A stretch of DNA of 64,000 nucleotides from Haloplanus sp. XH21 (GTDB lineage Archaea > Halobacteriota > Halobacteria > Halobacteriales > Haloferacaceae). The first letter of the stretch is position 1; each line of letters begins with the position of its first letter. The DNA is taken from assembly GCF_023276355.1 (NCBI RefSeq), contig NZ_JALLPL010000001.1, forward strand, positions 2,468,275 through 2,532,274, read 5' to 3'. This document shows, one piece after another, positions 44,799 to 52,947 of this stretch. The translations under genes were made by a program, and so were the position numbers. The notes under the pieces are model-generated. The model worked only from the letters and a program-made list of their open reading frames with translations, did not search any database and was not told where the DNA came from.

Positions 44799-45325
44799 TT
44801 CTCCAGCGGCGTCCCGTTGACGACCGTCGTTCCGTCCAGATCGAGCGCCTTCGAGAGCGTCCCGTGAACGTAACAGCAGGCCTCGGCGGCCCGAACGAGG
44901 TCGCGAACGTCGTCTCGGGACGCGTCGGTCCGAATCGTGGTCGTGTACGCTATCTCCTCGAACGACGCGGGGTCGTCCAGAAAGCCGAGGCCGCCCCGGC
45001 GGTCGATCTCGCTGTCGACATCGACCGCGAGTTCGTCGAGCCCGATCCCCATGCGGATAGCGTTACGGACGTACTGCGCCTGAAGACAGAAGGCGAAGCC
45101 GGCGAGGAAGTAGCGCAGTGGTCGCGGGGCGGTGCCGGTGCCACCGATCTTGGAAACGGGTTCGTCGGCGTCGAAGACGAAGCCGTCCGCTCTGGCGCGG
45201 GCGTGATAGTTGCGAATCGTCTCGGTGTCGACGCTCGGGTGACCGGATTTGAGCTTCCTCGCGTTTCGCAACCCCTCGATGCGTCTGTTCAGCCGCTCCT
45301 GTAGCGTCGTGTCGACGACGGACAT
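44795..45325 (-). CDS. OsmC family protein (cobalamin-region copy)
   Basis: 176 residues. OsmC fold with two Cys: one in LAGFAFCLQAQYVRNAIRMGI (helix Cys) and two adjacent in AAEACCYVHGTL. Differs clearly from the OsmC at 4249. It is the last gene of the minus-strand series that begins at cbiT, but 21 bp and a separate beta-propeller gene lie before it. Possible thiol peroxidase protecting labile corrin intermediates (inference). Confidence 0.8.
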   Translation of the reverse strand: MSVVDTTLQERLNRRIEGLRNARKLKSGHPSVDTETIRNYHARARADGFVFDADEPVSKIGGTGTAPRPLRYFLAGFAFCLQAQYVRNAIRMGIGLDELAVDVDSEIDRRGGLGFLDDPASFEEIAYTTTIRTDASRDDVRDLVRAAEACCYVHGTLSKALDLDGTTVVNGTPLEN

Positions 45326-45346
45326 GAAACGGCAGAGGAGGGAGGC

Positions 45347-46588
45347 TCAGTTAGTGGTTGTGACGTGCAGGCGGTAGGCGCCGCGTCGCTCCCCGTTGTC
45401 GTGGTAGCGAACGGGTTCCTCAATGGCCGCGACCCGCCCGTCAGCGGCCGCGACGGCCGTGGTGATTCCGTCGGTGGCGACGTGGCGGATATCGCCCGCC
45501 GCGACGTCGGCGATGCGGACGCCGTGAACCTCGGGATCACGGGTGCGAAACCCCTGCGCGACGGGGATGGCGACCCGATCCGCCGTCGCGACGAGACCGG
45601 TCGCGAACCCGCCGAGCGACGCCGACCACCGCTGGTCGCCGTCGGCCGCGTAGCCGAAGGCCGCCGTCGCGCGGTCGTGCGTGCCCTCGGTTTCCCGTCC
45701 CTCGACGGCGTAGGTGTTGCCCGTGACGAAGACGACGCCCGCCGGCGTCGCGTGGACGTGATTCGGATAGGCGTACCGCGTCTCGTCCCCGACCACCGTC
45801 GGCGTCGCCAGATCCACGCGCCAGCGCACGTCGCCGCCGCGGTCGAGACGGTAGCCGCGGAAGTCGGCGTGGCTGGTGACGGCGAGGCCGTCGGAGAGAA
45901 AGGACACGTCGCCCACCCGTCGGTCGCCGGAGCGTTCGAGGGCATCGGTCGTAGGCGGGTTCCAGCACTGTCGTTCCGCGCCCGTCGCCGCGTCGAGGAC
46001 GACCAGGCCCGCGTCGTGGTCGCCCGGACACCGATTGTAGGCGACGGCGACCCGGTCGGCGTCGGTGGCGAGGGCGATGGGCGAGGCGTCGGTTCGGTAG
46101 CGCCAGGCCACCCGTCCATCGGGGGCGAGCGCCAAGACGACGCTCTCGAACGCTCGCTCGCCGCCGGCGTCGCCGGCGCGTTCGTACCGCCGTGCGGCGA
46201 CGTACGCGTAGTCGCCTCCCACCACGATGTCGGCGACATAGGGGAGGAAGAAGCGGGTGTCGCGGGTGGGAGCGCCGACCGTTTCGCTGGTGTCGTGACG
46301 CCACCGCACCGCCCCGGTGTCGGCGTCGTGCAGTCGAACCGCACCGCACGGGCTTCGCTCGCCGACGAGGACGCCGCCCGCGAAGGGAGCGGCCGACACG
46401 ACGCTCGTCGACTCGCGGGCACAGCACGCACGCCAGCGCTCGGCGAGCGTCGACGGATCGACTCCGAGGCAGTCGCCGTCGGCGCGGCCGGCGACGATCA
46501 CGTCGTCGGCGAGGGCGACGGCCGACCGCTGCCCGGCGTGGCGCGACCCGGCGGAATCGATCGATCCGAGGTCGACGGCGTCGGTCAC
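45347..46588 (-). CDS. PQQ-like beta-propeller repeat protein
   Basis: 413 residues from a GTG at 46586-46588; the longer frame to 46615 starts inside palindromic copy 6 and is not credible. Repeating blades with Trp/Gly-Ala patterns (AVRLHDADTGAVRWRHD, GLVVLDAATGAER, DRGGDVRWRVDLATP) give six to eight beta-propeller blades of the PQQ/quinoprotein type. No PQQ-binding or heme motif, no signal peptide, so a cytoplasmic scaffold or sensor role is likely. Present in the cobalamin region of this window; functional link is by context only. Confidence 0.78.
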   Translation of the reverse strand: MTDAVDLGSIDSAGSRHAGQRSAVALADDVIVAGRADGDCLGVDPSTLAERWRACCARESTSVVSAAPFAGGVLVGERSPCGAVRLHDADTGAVRWRHDTSETVGAPTRDTRFFLPYVADIVVGGDYAYVAARRYERAGDAGGERAFESVVLALAPDGRVAWRYRTDASPIALATDADRVAVAYNRCPGDHDAGLVVLDAATGAERQCWNPPTTDALERSGDRRVGDVSFLSDGLAVTSHADFRGYRLDRGGDVRWRVDLATPTVVGDETRYAYPNHVHATPAGVVFVTGNTYAVEGRETEGTHDRATAAFGYAADGDQRWSASLGGFATGLVATADRVAIPVAQGFRTRDPEVHGVRIADVAAGDIRHVATDGITTAVAAADGRVAAIEEPVRYHDNGERRGAYRLHVTTTN

Positions 46589-46594
46589 GGACTC

Positions 46595-46676
46595 AGACGG
46601 TTTATTGTAAGTCATTACCGGTGGGCCGCTGGGACGGTTCGTCGAACCGCCGGTGAACAGTTACAATAATCCGTCT
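46595..46676. repeat. two-armed palindromic element, copy 6 (class A)
   Basis: Left arm AGACGGTTTATTGTAAGTCA; right arm CAGTTACAATAATCCGTCT. Inner stem ACCGGTGGGCCG and CGAACCGCCGGT with a CTGGGACGGTTC loop. It lies inside the long minus-strand cobalamin gene series, between the DUF3209 stop (tca 46676-46678) and the GTG of the beta-propeller gene, so it could separate two transcription units. Confidence 0.9.
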
Positions 46677-47047
46677 CATTCATCCACCGGGAACGCCTCG
46701 TGCAGGAGGTCGTGGGTCTCGCCGAGGCCGGCGAGGACGTCCTCGCCCTGCGCAGTAAGGCGGTGGACCGCCCGCTCGGCGTCGCGGACGGCGACGAGGC
46801 GCCCGCGGAGATAGTCGTATTCGGGGGCCGTCTCGTCGGCGTCGGCGATTTCGGCCTCGAGGTCGACCAGCGCGGCGTCGAGGTGGCGCTCGATTTCGGC
46901 GAGCGAGTCGGCCTCGGCCAGCGCCTCGATGGGGCCGTCGAGATGCCCCTCGAGTTCGGTTTCGGCGTGTTCGCGCGCGCTTCGGTCCTCGGTGCCGAGG
47001 ACGTTCATCAGTCCGAGTCGGAGTGCTTCGATTTCGTGACAGGTCAT
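46676..47047 (-). CDS. DUF3209 family protein
   Basis: 123 residues from the ATG at 47045-47047. CHEIEALRLGLMNVLG at the start and an all-helical remainder ending LGETHDLLHEAFPVDE match DUF3209, a family found in cobalamin gene clusters of haloarchaea. One Cys and several His near the N-terminus and a paired helical bundle suggest metal or corrin binding, but no activity is known. It follows cbiX by 2 bp. Confidence 0.85.
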   Translation of the reverse strand: MTCHEIEALRLGLMNVLGTEDRSAREHAETELEGHLDGPIEALAEADSLAEIERHLDAALVDLEAEIADADETAPEYDYLRGRLVAVRDAERAVHRLTAQGEDVLAGLGETHDLLHEAFPVDE

Positions 47048-47049
47048 GG

Positions 47050-48300
47050 TTACAGGGTTTGATCGACGAGTTCGGAAACGATTCGGTCGCGGTCGAGGTG
47101 GTCGCCGACGATGCGTTCGGCGTCGGCGGCGTCGACGCCGCCGTACCAGACGCCGTCGGGGTAGACGGCCACCATCGGGCCGTCGCCACAGCGCCCGAGA
47201 CACGACGACCGGGTGATGCGGGCGTCGCAGGCGTCGGAGTCGCGCGCGGCCTGGCGGAGGCGTTCGAGGACGGCGGGCGCGCCGTCGGCCGCGCACGTCT
47301 GGTTCGTACAGACCGCGACGTGTTTTGCGGGGGCGTCGTGGACGTGCGGGTCGTCGTCGACGTTCTCGCGGTCGGCGTGGGTCTCCTGATGGGTGAGCGC
47401 GCGGAGCATCGCCCGCGCGCCGCCCACGTCCTCCTCGTAGCCGTCGAGTTCCACCTTGTACTTGCAGGTGTCACAGGACATATCCACGCTGTCGGTGCGG
47501 GCGGCCTGCCAGCGGTCGCCGAGAACGTCAAGCAGGCGGGAGTCGGTGCCGAGCGGGTCGCCCGCGCCCGCGTCGACGTAGGGGTAGTCGTCGTCGAACT
47601 CGGCGGCACCGTCGCGGATGCGCCCCGTCAGCACGCCGTCGCCGAGCATGTACGGGAGGACGGCGACGGCATCAGGGCGGCGCTTGGCGACGGCGTGCAG
47701 GCGCTCGTCGAGGCGGGGTTCGGTGACGCCGATGAAGGCCGGTTGGACGGTCGAAAACTCGCGGCCCTCCGCGAGCAGGCGGGCGAGTTTCGCCACGTCG
47801 GCGTTGGCGTCGGGGTCGCTCGATCCCCGGGCACAGAGGACGACGGCCACGTCGTCAGTGGCGCGGTCGACCCCCAGCTCGGCCTCGACGGCGGCCGCCC
47901 GGTCGTCGAGGAGGTCCACGATGGCCGGATGGATGCCGAGATGCGACCCGTTCTGAATGGTGAGTTCGGGGTGGGTCGCCCGCGCCCGTTCGACGGCGAG
48001 GGGCACGTCGTTCTTGACGTGGCTGGCCGCAAAGAGCGAGAGATGGACGACGGTGATGGCGGAGACGGCGGGCGCGAGGCCACCGATGGCCTCGGGAATC
48101 GACGGCTCCGCGAGTTCGAGAAAGCCGGCGTCGACGGGGACGCCGAGGCGGTCCTCCAGCGCCGTCGCGAGCGTGCGCACCTGCTCGTTCGATTTCTCGC
48201 GGCGCGATCCGTGGCCGACGAGCAACACCGCCTCGTCGTCGAGGGCGGCGGGGCCGTCGGTCGGTATCGCGTTCGTCGAATCGTCTGTGCGCCCGCTCAT
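47050..48300 (-). CDS. cbiX: sirohydrochlorin cobaltochelatase CbiX with C-terminal [2Fe-2S] domain
   Basis: 416 residues from the ATG at 48298-48300. Residues about 20-260: CbiX, with metal-site His in LLVGHGSRREKSNEQ and in VVHLSLFAASHVKNDVP, and a second half-like DDVAVVLCARGSSDPDAN. Residues about 260-320: a Cys/His-rich linker (MSCDTCKYKVELDG and a HETHADREN stretch). Residues about 320-416: thioredoxin-like [2Fe-2S] domain with CTNQTC and SSCLGRCGDGPMVAVYPDGVWYG. Inserts Co(II) into sirohydrochlorin at the early step. Overlaps the upstream gene by 4 bp. Confidence 0.9.
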   Translation of the reverse strand: MSGRTDDSTNAIPTDGPAALDDEAVLLVGHGSRREKSNEQVRTLATALEDRLGVPVDAGFLELAEPSIPEAIGGLAPAVSAITVVHLSLFAASHVKNDVPLAVERARATHPELTIQNGSHLGIHPAIVDLLDDRAAAVEAELGVDRATDDVAVVLCARGSSDPDANADVAKLARLLAEGREFSTVQPAFIGVTEPRLDERLHAVAKRRPDAVAVLPYMLGDGVLTGRIRDGAAEFDDDYPYVDAGAGDPLGTDSRLLDVLGDRWQAARTDSVDMSCDTCKYKVELDGYEEDVGGARAMLRALTHQETHADRENVDDDPHVHDAPAKHVAVCTNQTCAADGAPAVLERLRQAARDSDACDARITRSSCLGRCGDGPMVAVYPDGVWYGGVDAADAERIVGDHLDRDRIVSELVDQTL

Positions 48301-48962
48301 GCGTCGATGCGGTCCAGGCTCCGCAGGAGTTTCGCGCGCCGCGACGGGGCGAACAGGCCGCTCTCCTCGCTGTCCTCGTAGAGCCACGGGCCGAGGTCAG
48401 AAGCCGCAGCATCGGCGACGCTGAACCAGTAGCCACCGGAGGAACTCTCCGACACCTCGCCGGTCGGCGCGTCGACGGGGATGGCCGAGAGCAGGGCGTC
48501 GATGCGTTCGAGGAGGCGACGGTCGTCGTGGACGAATGAGATGCCCACCGCGTCCGACGAGGACTTGAAACAGACGGTGCCACAGCCTTCGAGCAAGCCG
48601 CGGAGGAGTTGGCGGCGGTGGTCGTCGAAGGTGTCGAAGCGGTAGCCGCCGGGGTCGCCGTCGATGGGTAGGCCGAAGGCGGCGCTCGCACGCTCCGCCA
48701 GGTCGCCGAACACCTGCACGGTGAACTCCTCTTCGGCGCGCGTGATGGAGGTGTCGTGGGCGTAGTCGCGTTCGACGATGCGCTCGTCGATGGCCTGGGC
48801 GCCCGCGATGGCCGCGAGGCGCTCCGCCGCTGTCTCGTCGTTCGTCCGCACGGTCACGCAGTCGGCGGTCAGTTCGCCGTCGCCGACGACACGGCCCCAG
48901 AAGTACGCCGTCTCGGGATGGCCGGCGAGCAGGTCCGAGGGGGGGTCGAGCGTGGTCGTCAC
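48297..48962 (-). CDS. cobalamin-operon protein resembling a domesticated LAGLIDADG fold
   Basis: 221 residues. Annotated in other haloarchaea only as a cobalamin-cluster protein. I see two LAGLIDADG-like helices: YFWGRVVGDGEL (residues 20-31), followed by a strand pattern VTVRTNDETAAERLAAIAG, and LLRGLLEGCGTV (about 118-129), followed by ISFVHDDRRLLERIDALLSAI. In homing endonucleases each motif ends in an acidic residue; here the first Asp is kept and the second is Cys, so nuclease activity is unlikely. Overlaps both neighbours by 4 bp in the cbi operon, so it should act in corrin synthesis. Confidence 0.7.
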   Translation of the reverse strand: MTTTLDPPSDLLAGHPETAYFWGRVVGDGELTADCVTVRTNDETAAERLAAIAGAQAIDERIVERDYAHDTSITRAEEEFTVQVFGDLAERASAAFGLPIDGDPGGYRFDTFDDHRRQLLRGLLEGCGTVCFKSSSDAVGISFVHDDRRLLERIDALLSAIPVDAPTGEVSESSSGGYWFSVADAAASDLGPWLYEDSEESGLFAPSRRAKLLRSLDRIDA

Positions 48963-49189
48963 GGCTTCCCCTCCTCGACCGTGATGGCGTCGACCGGACA
49001 GGCCGCGGCCGCGTCGCGGGCGTCGGCGAGTCGGTCGTCGTCGCAGTCGACGGTGACCGTCGCCTCGCCCGTCGCGCCTTCGACCGTCGCGAGGCCGTCG
49101 TCGGCCTCCACGAATCGGTCGTCACGGACGAGACAGGCGAAGATGCCCTCGCAGGCCCCGCGGTCGAGATGGATCTGATAGCGGGTCAT
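48959..49189 (-). CDS. small ferredoxin, single-cluster type
   Basis: 76 residues from the ATG at 49187-49189. Cys13 and Cys19 (CEGIFAC, spacing C-x5-C) and Cys64-Pro65 give the three ligands expected of a [3Fe-4S] (or labile [4Fe-4S]) ferredoxin; Cys49 could be a fourth. Located between cbiH1 and the LAGLIDADG-like gene with 1-bp and 4-bp overlaps, so it is probably an electron donor for a reductive corrin step. A dedicated CbiJ reductase is not seen in the window. Confidence 0.85.
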   Translation of the reverse strand: MTRYQIHLDRGACEGIFACLVRDDRFVEADDGLATVEGATGEATVTVDCDDDRLADARDAAAACPVDAITVEEGKP

Positions 49190-50184
49190 CAGTAGTCGTA
49201 CTTGCTCTCGTAGCCCCGCGGCGTGACCATGCGGTCGTCCCAAACGTAGGTGTCCTCGTTGCCGACGATGATGGTCGTCGTCATGTCGATGAGGTCGGTC
49301 TCGCCGAGGTCCTCCAACTCGCCCAGGTCGACGATTTCGGTCGTCTCGTCCTCGCGGCCCGCGCCGTGGACGATGCCGACCGGCGTCTCCGGGTCCCGGT
49401 GTTCCAGCAGGATCTCACAGCATTTCTGGAAGTTCTCGCGGCGCTTCCGACTCCAAGGGTTGTAAATCGAGATGGTGAAGCTCTCCTTGGCGGCGGCGTG
49501 GAGGCGGGACTCGATGGTCGGCATCGAGGTCAGGTGATCCGACAGCGAGATGCTCACGGTGTCGTTCACGAGGGGGGCGCCGAGGCGGGCGCCACAGGAC
49601 TGCGCGGCGGGCACGCCCGGCACCACCTCGAAGTCGACCATCGACGCCGTCGCGCCTTTGGATTCGAGGATTTCGAGCGCGAGGCCCGCAAGCGCGTAGA
49701 CGTTCGGATCGCCGCTCCCGATGATGGCCACGTCGTTGCCGGCGAGGGCGCGGTCGATGGCCTCCTCGGTCCGCGAGACTTCGCCACACATCGGCGTGTC
49801 GTACAGTTCGTCCGCCGACTCGGTCACCTCGTCGGGCAGGAGGTCGACGTAGGTGGTGTAGCCGACGATGTGTTCGGCGTCCAGCAACGCCCCGCGGGCG
49901 CGCTGGGTCATTCCCTCCGGTTGCCCGGGACCGAGGCCGATGGCGACCAAGCGACCGGGGTCGGCGTCGAAGTCGTTGACGGTCGATTCGACCTGTTTCT
50001 CGGTCGATCCGCCGCCGCAGGACGACGAGGGCGAATCGCTCGTCGTCGAGGTGGAGGCCCCGCACTTCGATTCCGTTTCGGTCTCCGTTGTCGATGCGCC
50101 ACATTTGGACTCCGTTTCGGTCTCTGTGGTCGACGCGCCACAGTTCGATTCCGTCTCAGTGTCGATGGTGTCGTCCGTGCTCAT
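49189..50184 (-). CDS. cbiH: cobalt-precorrin-3 C17-methyltransferase, copy 1, with Cys-repeat N-terminus
   Basis: 331 residues. Residues about 75-331 are a tetrapyrrole methylase of the CobJ/CbiH group: RLVAIGLGPGQPEGMTQRA, IIGSGDPNVYALAG, VVPGVPAAQSCGARLGAPLVNDTVSISLSDHL and SFTISIYNPWSRKR. Residues 1-70 are an unusual extension with a 13-residue repeat (ESKCGASTTETET) giving Cys at 15, 28 and 41 and another at 56. It methylates C17 and contracts the ring. Two bp upstream lies a second CbiH. Confidence 0.9.
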   Translation of the reverse strand: MSTDDTIDTETESNCGASTTETETESKCGASTTETETESKCGASTSTTSDSPSSSCGGGSTEKQVESTVNDFDADPGRLVAIGLGPGQPEGMTQRARGALLDAEHIVGYTTYVDLLPDEVTESADELYDTPMCGEVSRTEEAIDRALAGNDVAIIGSGDPNVYALAGLALEILESKGATASMVDFEVVPGVPAAQSCGARLGAPLVNDTVSISLSDHLTSMPTIESRLHAAAKESFTISIYNPWSRKRRENFQKCCEILLEHRDPETPVGIVHGAGREDETTEIVDLGELEDLGETDLIDMTTTIIVGNEDTYVWDDRMVTPRGYESKYDY

Positions 50185-50186
50185 GG

Positions 50187-51107
50187 TTAGAAGTCGTCGA
50201 CGTCACGCCCGCCGCGCGGGGTGACGAGGTGTTTGCCGTGGTCGTTCTCCCAGACTCGGGTCTCGTGATTGCCGACGATGATGGAGGTGCCCATGCCCCC
50301 CACCTCGTCGTCGTGGTCGGTCGCCCGGTCCAGGGTGGTGATGGTCTCCGTCTCGTCCTCGCGGTTGCGGCCGGCCGACCCGCGGCCAGCGTCGTTGACG
50401 ATGGCGATGGGCACGTCGTCGGCGCGCTCCTCCCGGATAACCCCGATGGCGCGTTCGTAGTCCCGCCAGCAGTTGTAGAGGACGATGACGAAGCCGCTGA
50501 TGGCGGCCGCGCGGAGTTTCTCCTCGATTTCGTCCCAGCCCCGCCACTTATCGGACAGCGAGACGGTGCAGAAGTCGTTCGAAAGGGGCGCGCCCACGTT
50601 GGCCGCGCCGCCGAGGGCCGCCGTGACGCCCGGAACGATTTCGAGGGGGATGTCCGTCGCCCCGTCTTCGTCGGCCATCAGGTAGAGCAAGTCGCTCTTG
50701 CCGTAGACGTTCGGATCGCCGCCGGAGACGTGAACGACGTCTTCGCCCGCGCGCACCCGCTCGAACGCCTCGCGCGCGAGTTCGATCTGTTGGCCCATCG
50801 ACGACCGAACGATTTCCTGGCGGTGGCCGTTCGGCCGGACGGCGACGTGGCCCTCGGCGTCGGTGTGGGTGCTCTCGACGGACTGCGCCGCCGCCTCGCT
50901 CCCGCCGTCAGCAACCGCGTCCTCCGGCGGGATGGTGCCGTCGCGGCGGAGGAACTCCTGGTAGAGGTTCGACGCGATGACGCAGTCCGCGGTGGCGATG
51001 ACGTCTTTCGCGCGCTGGGTCATCGCGTGGGGGAGGCCGGGACCGATGCCGACGACGTAGAGGGTTCCCAGGTCGTCAGCGTCAGCGTCCGCCTCGACAC
51101 CGCTCAT
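50187..51107 (-). CDS. cbiH: cobalt-precorrin-3 C17-methyltransferase, copy 2
   Basis: 306 residues from the ATG at 51105-51107. Same signature blocks as copy 1: LYVVGIGPGLPHAMTQRAKDVIATAD, VVHVSGGDPNVYGKSDL, EIVPGVTAALGGAANVGAPLSNDFCTVSLSDKW and GFVIVLYNCWRDYER. It carries an insertion of about 40 residues (about 55-95) not in copy 1. Haloarchaeal clusters are known to have two CbiH paralogues; which one performs ring contraction is not clear. Overlaps cbiG by 4 bp. Confidence 0.9.
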   Translation of the reverse strand: MSGVEADADADDLGTLYVVGIGPGLPHAMTQRAKDVIATADCVIASNLYQEFLRRDGTIPPEDAVADGGSEAAAQSVESTHTDAEGHVAVRPNGHRQEIVRSSMGQQIELAREAFERVRAGEDVVHVSGGDPNVYGKSDLLYLMADEDGATDIPLEIVPGVTAALGGAANVGAPLSNDFCTVSLSDKWRGWDEIEEKLRAAAISGFVIVLYNCWRDYERAIGVIREERADDVPIAIVNDAGRGSAGRNREDETETITTLDRATDHDDEVGGMGTSIIVGNHETRVWENDHGKHLVTPRGGRDVDDF

Positions 51108-52081
51108 CGCCCCACCGCCACGGTCACCGCGTCGTCGAAGCGTTCCTTCTCCCGCAGGAGATCGTGGTCGCGGCCGCCGGCGATGGCCGACGCCTCCGCG
51201 ATGCCCGGCCAGCCGATGAGTTCCTTCGAGCGCGAGGGCGACGGTCCCTCGAACTCCTCCAGGGTCGCCTTTTCGAAGAGGACGACGCCGAGGTCCGCCT
51301 CTTGGGCCGCCTCGTACAACCCTTCCTCGCCCTCCTTGCGGGTGCCCGTGGCGACGAAGTCCACGTCGTCGAGGGTCAGCCCGCAGTCGGCGAGGGCGGC
51401 GTCCCAGGCGTCGCGAACCTGGTCGGCGTCGACGCCCGACACCGTGCCGGTACCGAGGACGACGCCCTCGTCGCCGTTGCGCTTGAGGACGGTCACGTCG
51501 TCGCCGACGAGGACGGCGCGGGGACCGTCGAGGCGGGCGACGGGGCCGAGGTTCTCGTTCAGTACGGCGAGGTTGGTCGCGACCGTCGAATCGCCGTTGA
51601 CGACGTGGGTGTCGAGGGCTTTGGCCTTGCTCTCGACGCCCTGTTTGCCCGCCGCCTCGCTGGCCGTCGTCATCGCGGGCACGGCGCCGAGTTCGGCCAG
51701 GTCGTTCGCCACCTGGTTCGCGCCGTGGTGGCCGCCCGTGATGGGGATGGCCCACGTCAGTTCCTCGTCGACGACGACGATGGCGGGGTCGTCCCACTTG
51801 TCGTCGAGGAGGGGCGCCGTCTTCCGCATCGCGATGCCGGAGGCCATGAGGCCGACGAAGCAGTCGTACTCGCCCCAGTGTTCGGCGAAGACGTCGCCGT
51901 GGTACTCGATGATGTCGACCGTGTCGTAGCCCGCACCGATGCCGGCCTTGATCTCCTCGGCCGTGTCGAGTTTGCGGCCGAAACTGATGATCGCGATTTC
52001 TTCGGCCACCTCGCCGTCGGAATCCGGCGTCGCGCAGTGGCCGCCCGAGTCGTCGCCGTCCGTGGAGTTGTCCGTACTCAT
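51104..52081 (-). CDS. cbiG: cobalt-precorrin-5A hydrolase
   Basis: 325 residues. CbiG opens the delta-lactone ring and releases a two-carbon fragment. Landmarks: IAIISFGRKLDTAEEIKAG, DCFVGLMASGIAMRKTAPLLDDKWDDPAIVVVDEELTWAIPITGGHHGANQVANDLA (the CbiG core) and a C-terminal domain with VATGTRKEGEEGL and FEKATLEEF. Short Cys/His-containing acidic N-terminus (GGHCATPDSD). Overlaps cbiH2 by 4 bp; 2 bp after cbiF. Confidence 0.93.
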   Translation of the reverse strand: MSTDNSTDGDDSGGHCATPDSDGEVAEEIAIISFGRKLDTAEEIKAGIGAGYDTVDIIEYHGDVFAEHWGEYDCFVGLMASGIAMRKTAPLLDDKWDDPAIVVVDEELTWAIPITGGHHGANQVANDLAELGAVPAMTTASEAAGKQGVESKAKALDTHVVNGDSTVATNLAVLNENLGPVARLDGPRAVLVGDDVTVLKRNGDEGVVLGTGTVSGVDADQVRDAWDAALADCGLTLDDVDFVATGTRKEGEEGLYEAAQEADLGVVLFEKATLEEFEGPSPSRSKELIGWPGIAEASAIAGGRDHDLLREKERFDDAVTVAVGR

Positions 52082-52083
52082 GG

Positions 52084-52947
52084 TTAGTCGTCCGCCTCCG
52101 CGTCGCTGCCGTTCGCCCAGTCGCCGTAGAGATAGGAGCGCTCGTAGCCGCCGTCGCCGACCGCCTCGCCGATGATGACCATCGCCGAGGCGCGGTAGCC
52201 CGCCTCGGCCACCCGGTCGCCGATGGTGGCAATCGTCCCCTCGATGATGTCCTCGTCGGGCCAGGAAGCGTGGTAGATGACCGTCACCGGCGTCTCGGGG
52301 TCGTGGCCCGCGTCGAGGAGGCGGTCCATCGTCTCGCCGACGGCGTGGGTCCCGAGATAGATGCAGGTGGTCACGTCGCCCATGCCCACGAAGTCGGAGA
52401 TGTGGTCCTCCTCGGGGTCGAGCGTCTTCCCCTGTGGCCGGGTGAAGGCGACGTGGTTGGCGACGCCGTTGAGGGTGAGTTGGGTCCGCAGCGTCGCGCT
52501 CGCGGCGAACGCGGAGGTGACGCCAGGGACGATGTACGTCGGCACGCCCTCGTGTTCGAGGGCGTCCATCTGCTCCAACGCTGCGCCGTAGATGGCCGGG
52601 TCGCCGCTGTGGAGGCGGACGACGGTCCGGCCGTCCTCGTAGGCGTCGCGCATGAGCGGAACGAGTTCTTCCAGGTCCCGCCCGACGCTCGACACCTGTT
52701 CGGCGTCGGCGCAGTACTGGTCGAGGAGTTCGCTGTTGACGAGCGACCCCGCGTGGACCACGAGGTCGGCGTCCTCGACGAGTTCGCGGCCGGTGACGGT
52801 GAGCAATCCGGGGTCGCCGGGACCGGCGCCGATGAAGGGAATCCCCTCGCCGTCGCCGGCCGTGCGGTCGTACACCCGGTCGTCGCGAGTGTGGCCGCGG
52901 GCCGCCGTCTCGGCGTCGATGGCCGCCTGCGGGTCGGTGTCGGTCAT
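52084..52947 (-). CDS. cbiF: cobalt-precorrin-4 C11-methyltransferase
   Basis: 287 residues from the ATG at 52945-52947. GIPFIGAGPGDPGLLTVTGRELVEDADLVVHAGSLVN and VVRLHSGDPAIYGAALEQM, then IVPGVTSAFAASATLRTQLTLNGVANHVAFTR are CbiF/CobM signatures. SAM-dependent methyl transfer to C11. About 33 N-terminal residues are an extension before the conserved fold. Overlaps cbiL by 4 bp. Confidence 0.94.
   Translation of the reverse strand: MTDTDPQAAIDAETAARGHTRDDRVYDRTAGDGEGIPFIGAGPGDPGLLTVTGRELVEDADLVVHAGSLVNSELLDQYCADAEQVSSVGRDLEELVPLMRDAYEDGRTVVRLHSGDPAIYGAALEQMDALEHEGVPTYIVPGVTSAFAASATLRTQLTLNGVANHVAFTRPQGKTLDPEEDHISDFVGMGDVTTCIYLGTHAVGETMDRLLDAGHDPETPVTVIYHASWPDEDIIEGTIATIGDRVAEAGYRASAMVIIGEAVGDGGYERSYLYGDWANGSDAEADD

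Noticed and set aside
46589..46615. Upstream ATG of the beta-propeller gene (MTYNKPSES)
   Set aside because: These codons come from the palindromic element (atgacttacaataaacc); similar spurious starts appear at other copies.
50036..50150. 39-bp tandem repeats that could be taken for a CRISPR or minisatellite
   Set aside because: They are in frame within cbiH1 and encode the Cys-containing 13-residue repeat; there are no unique spacers and no cas genes.
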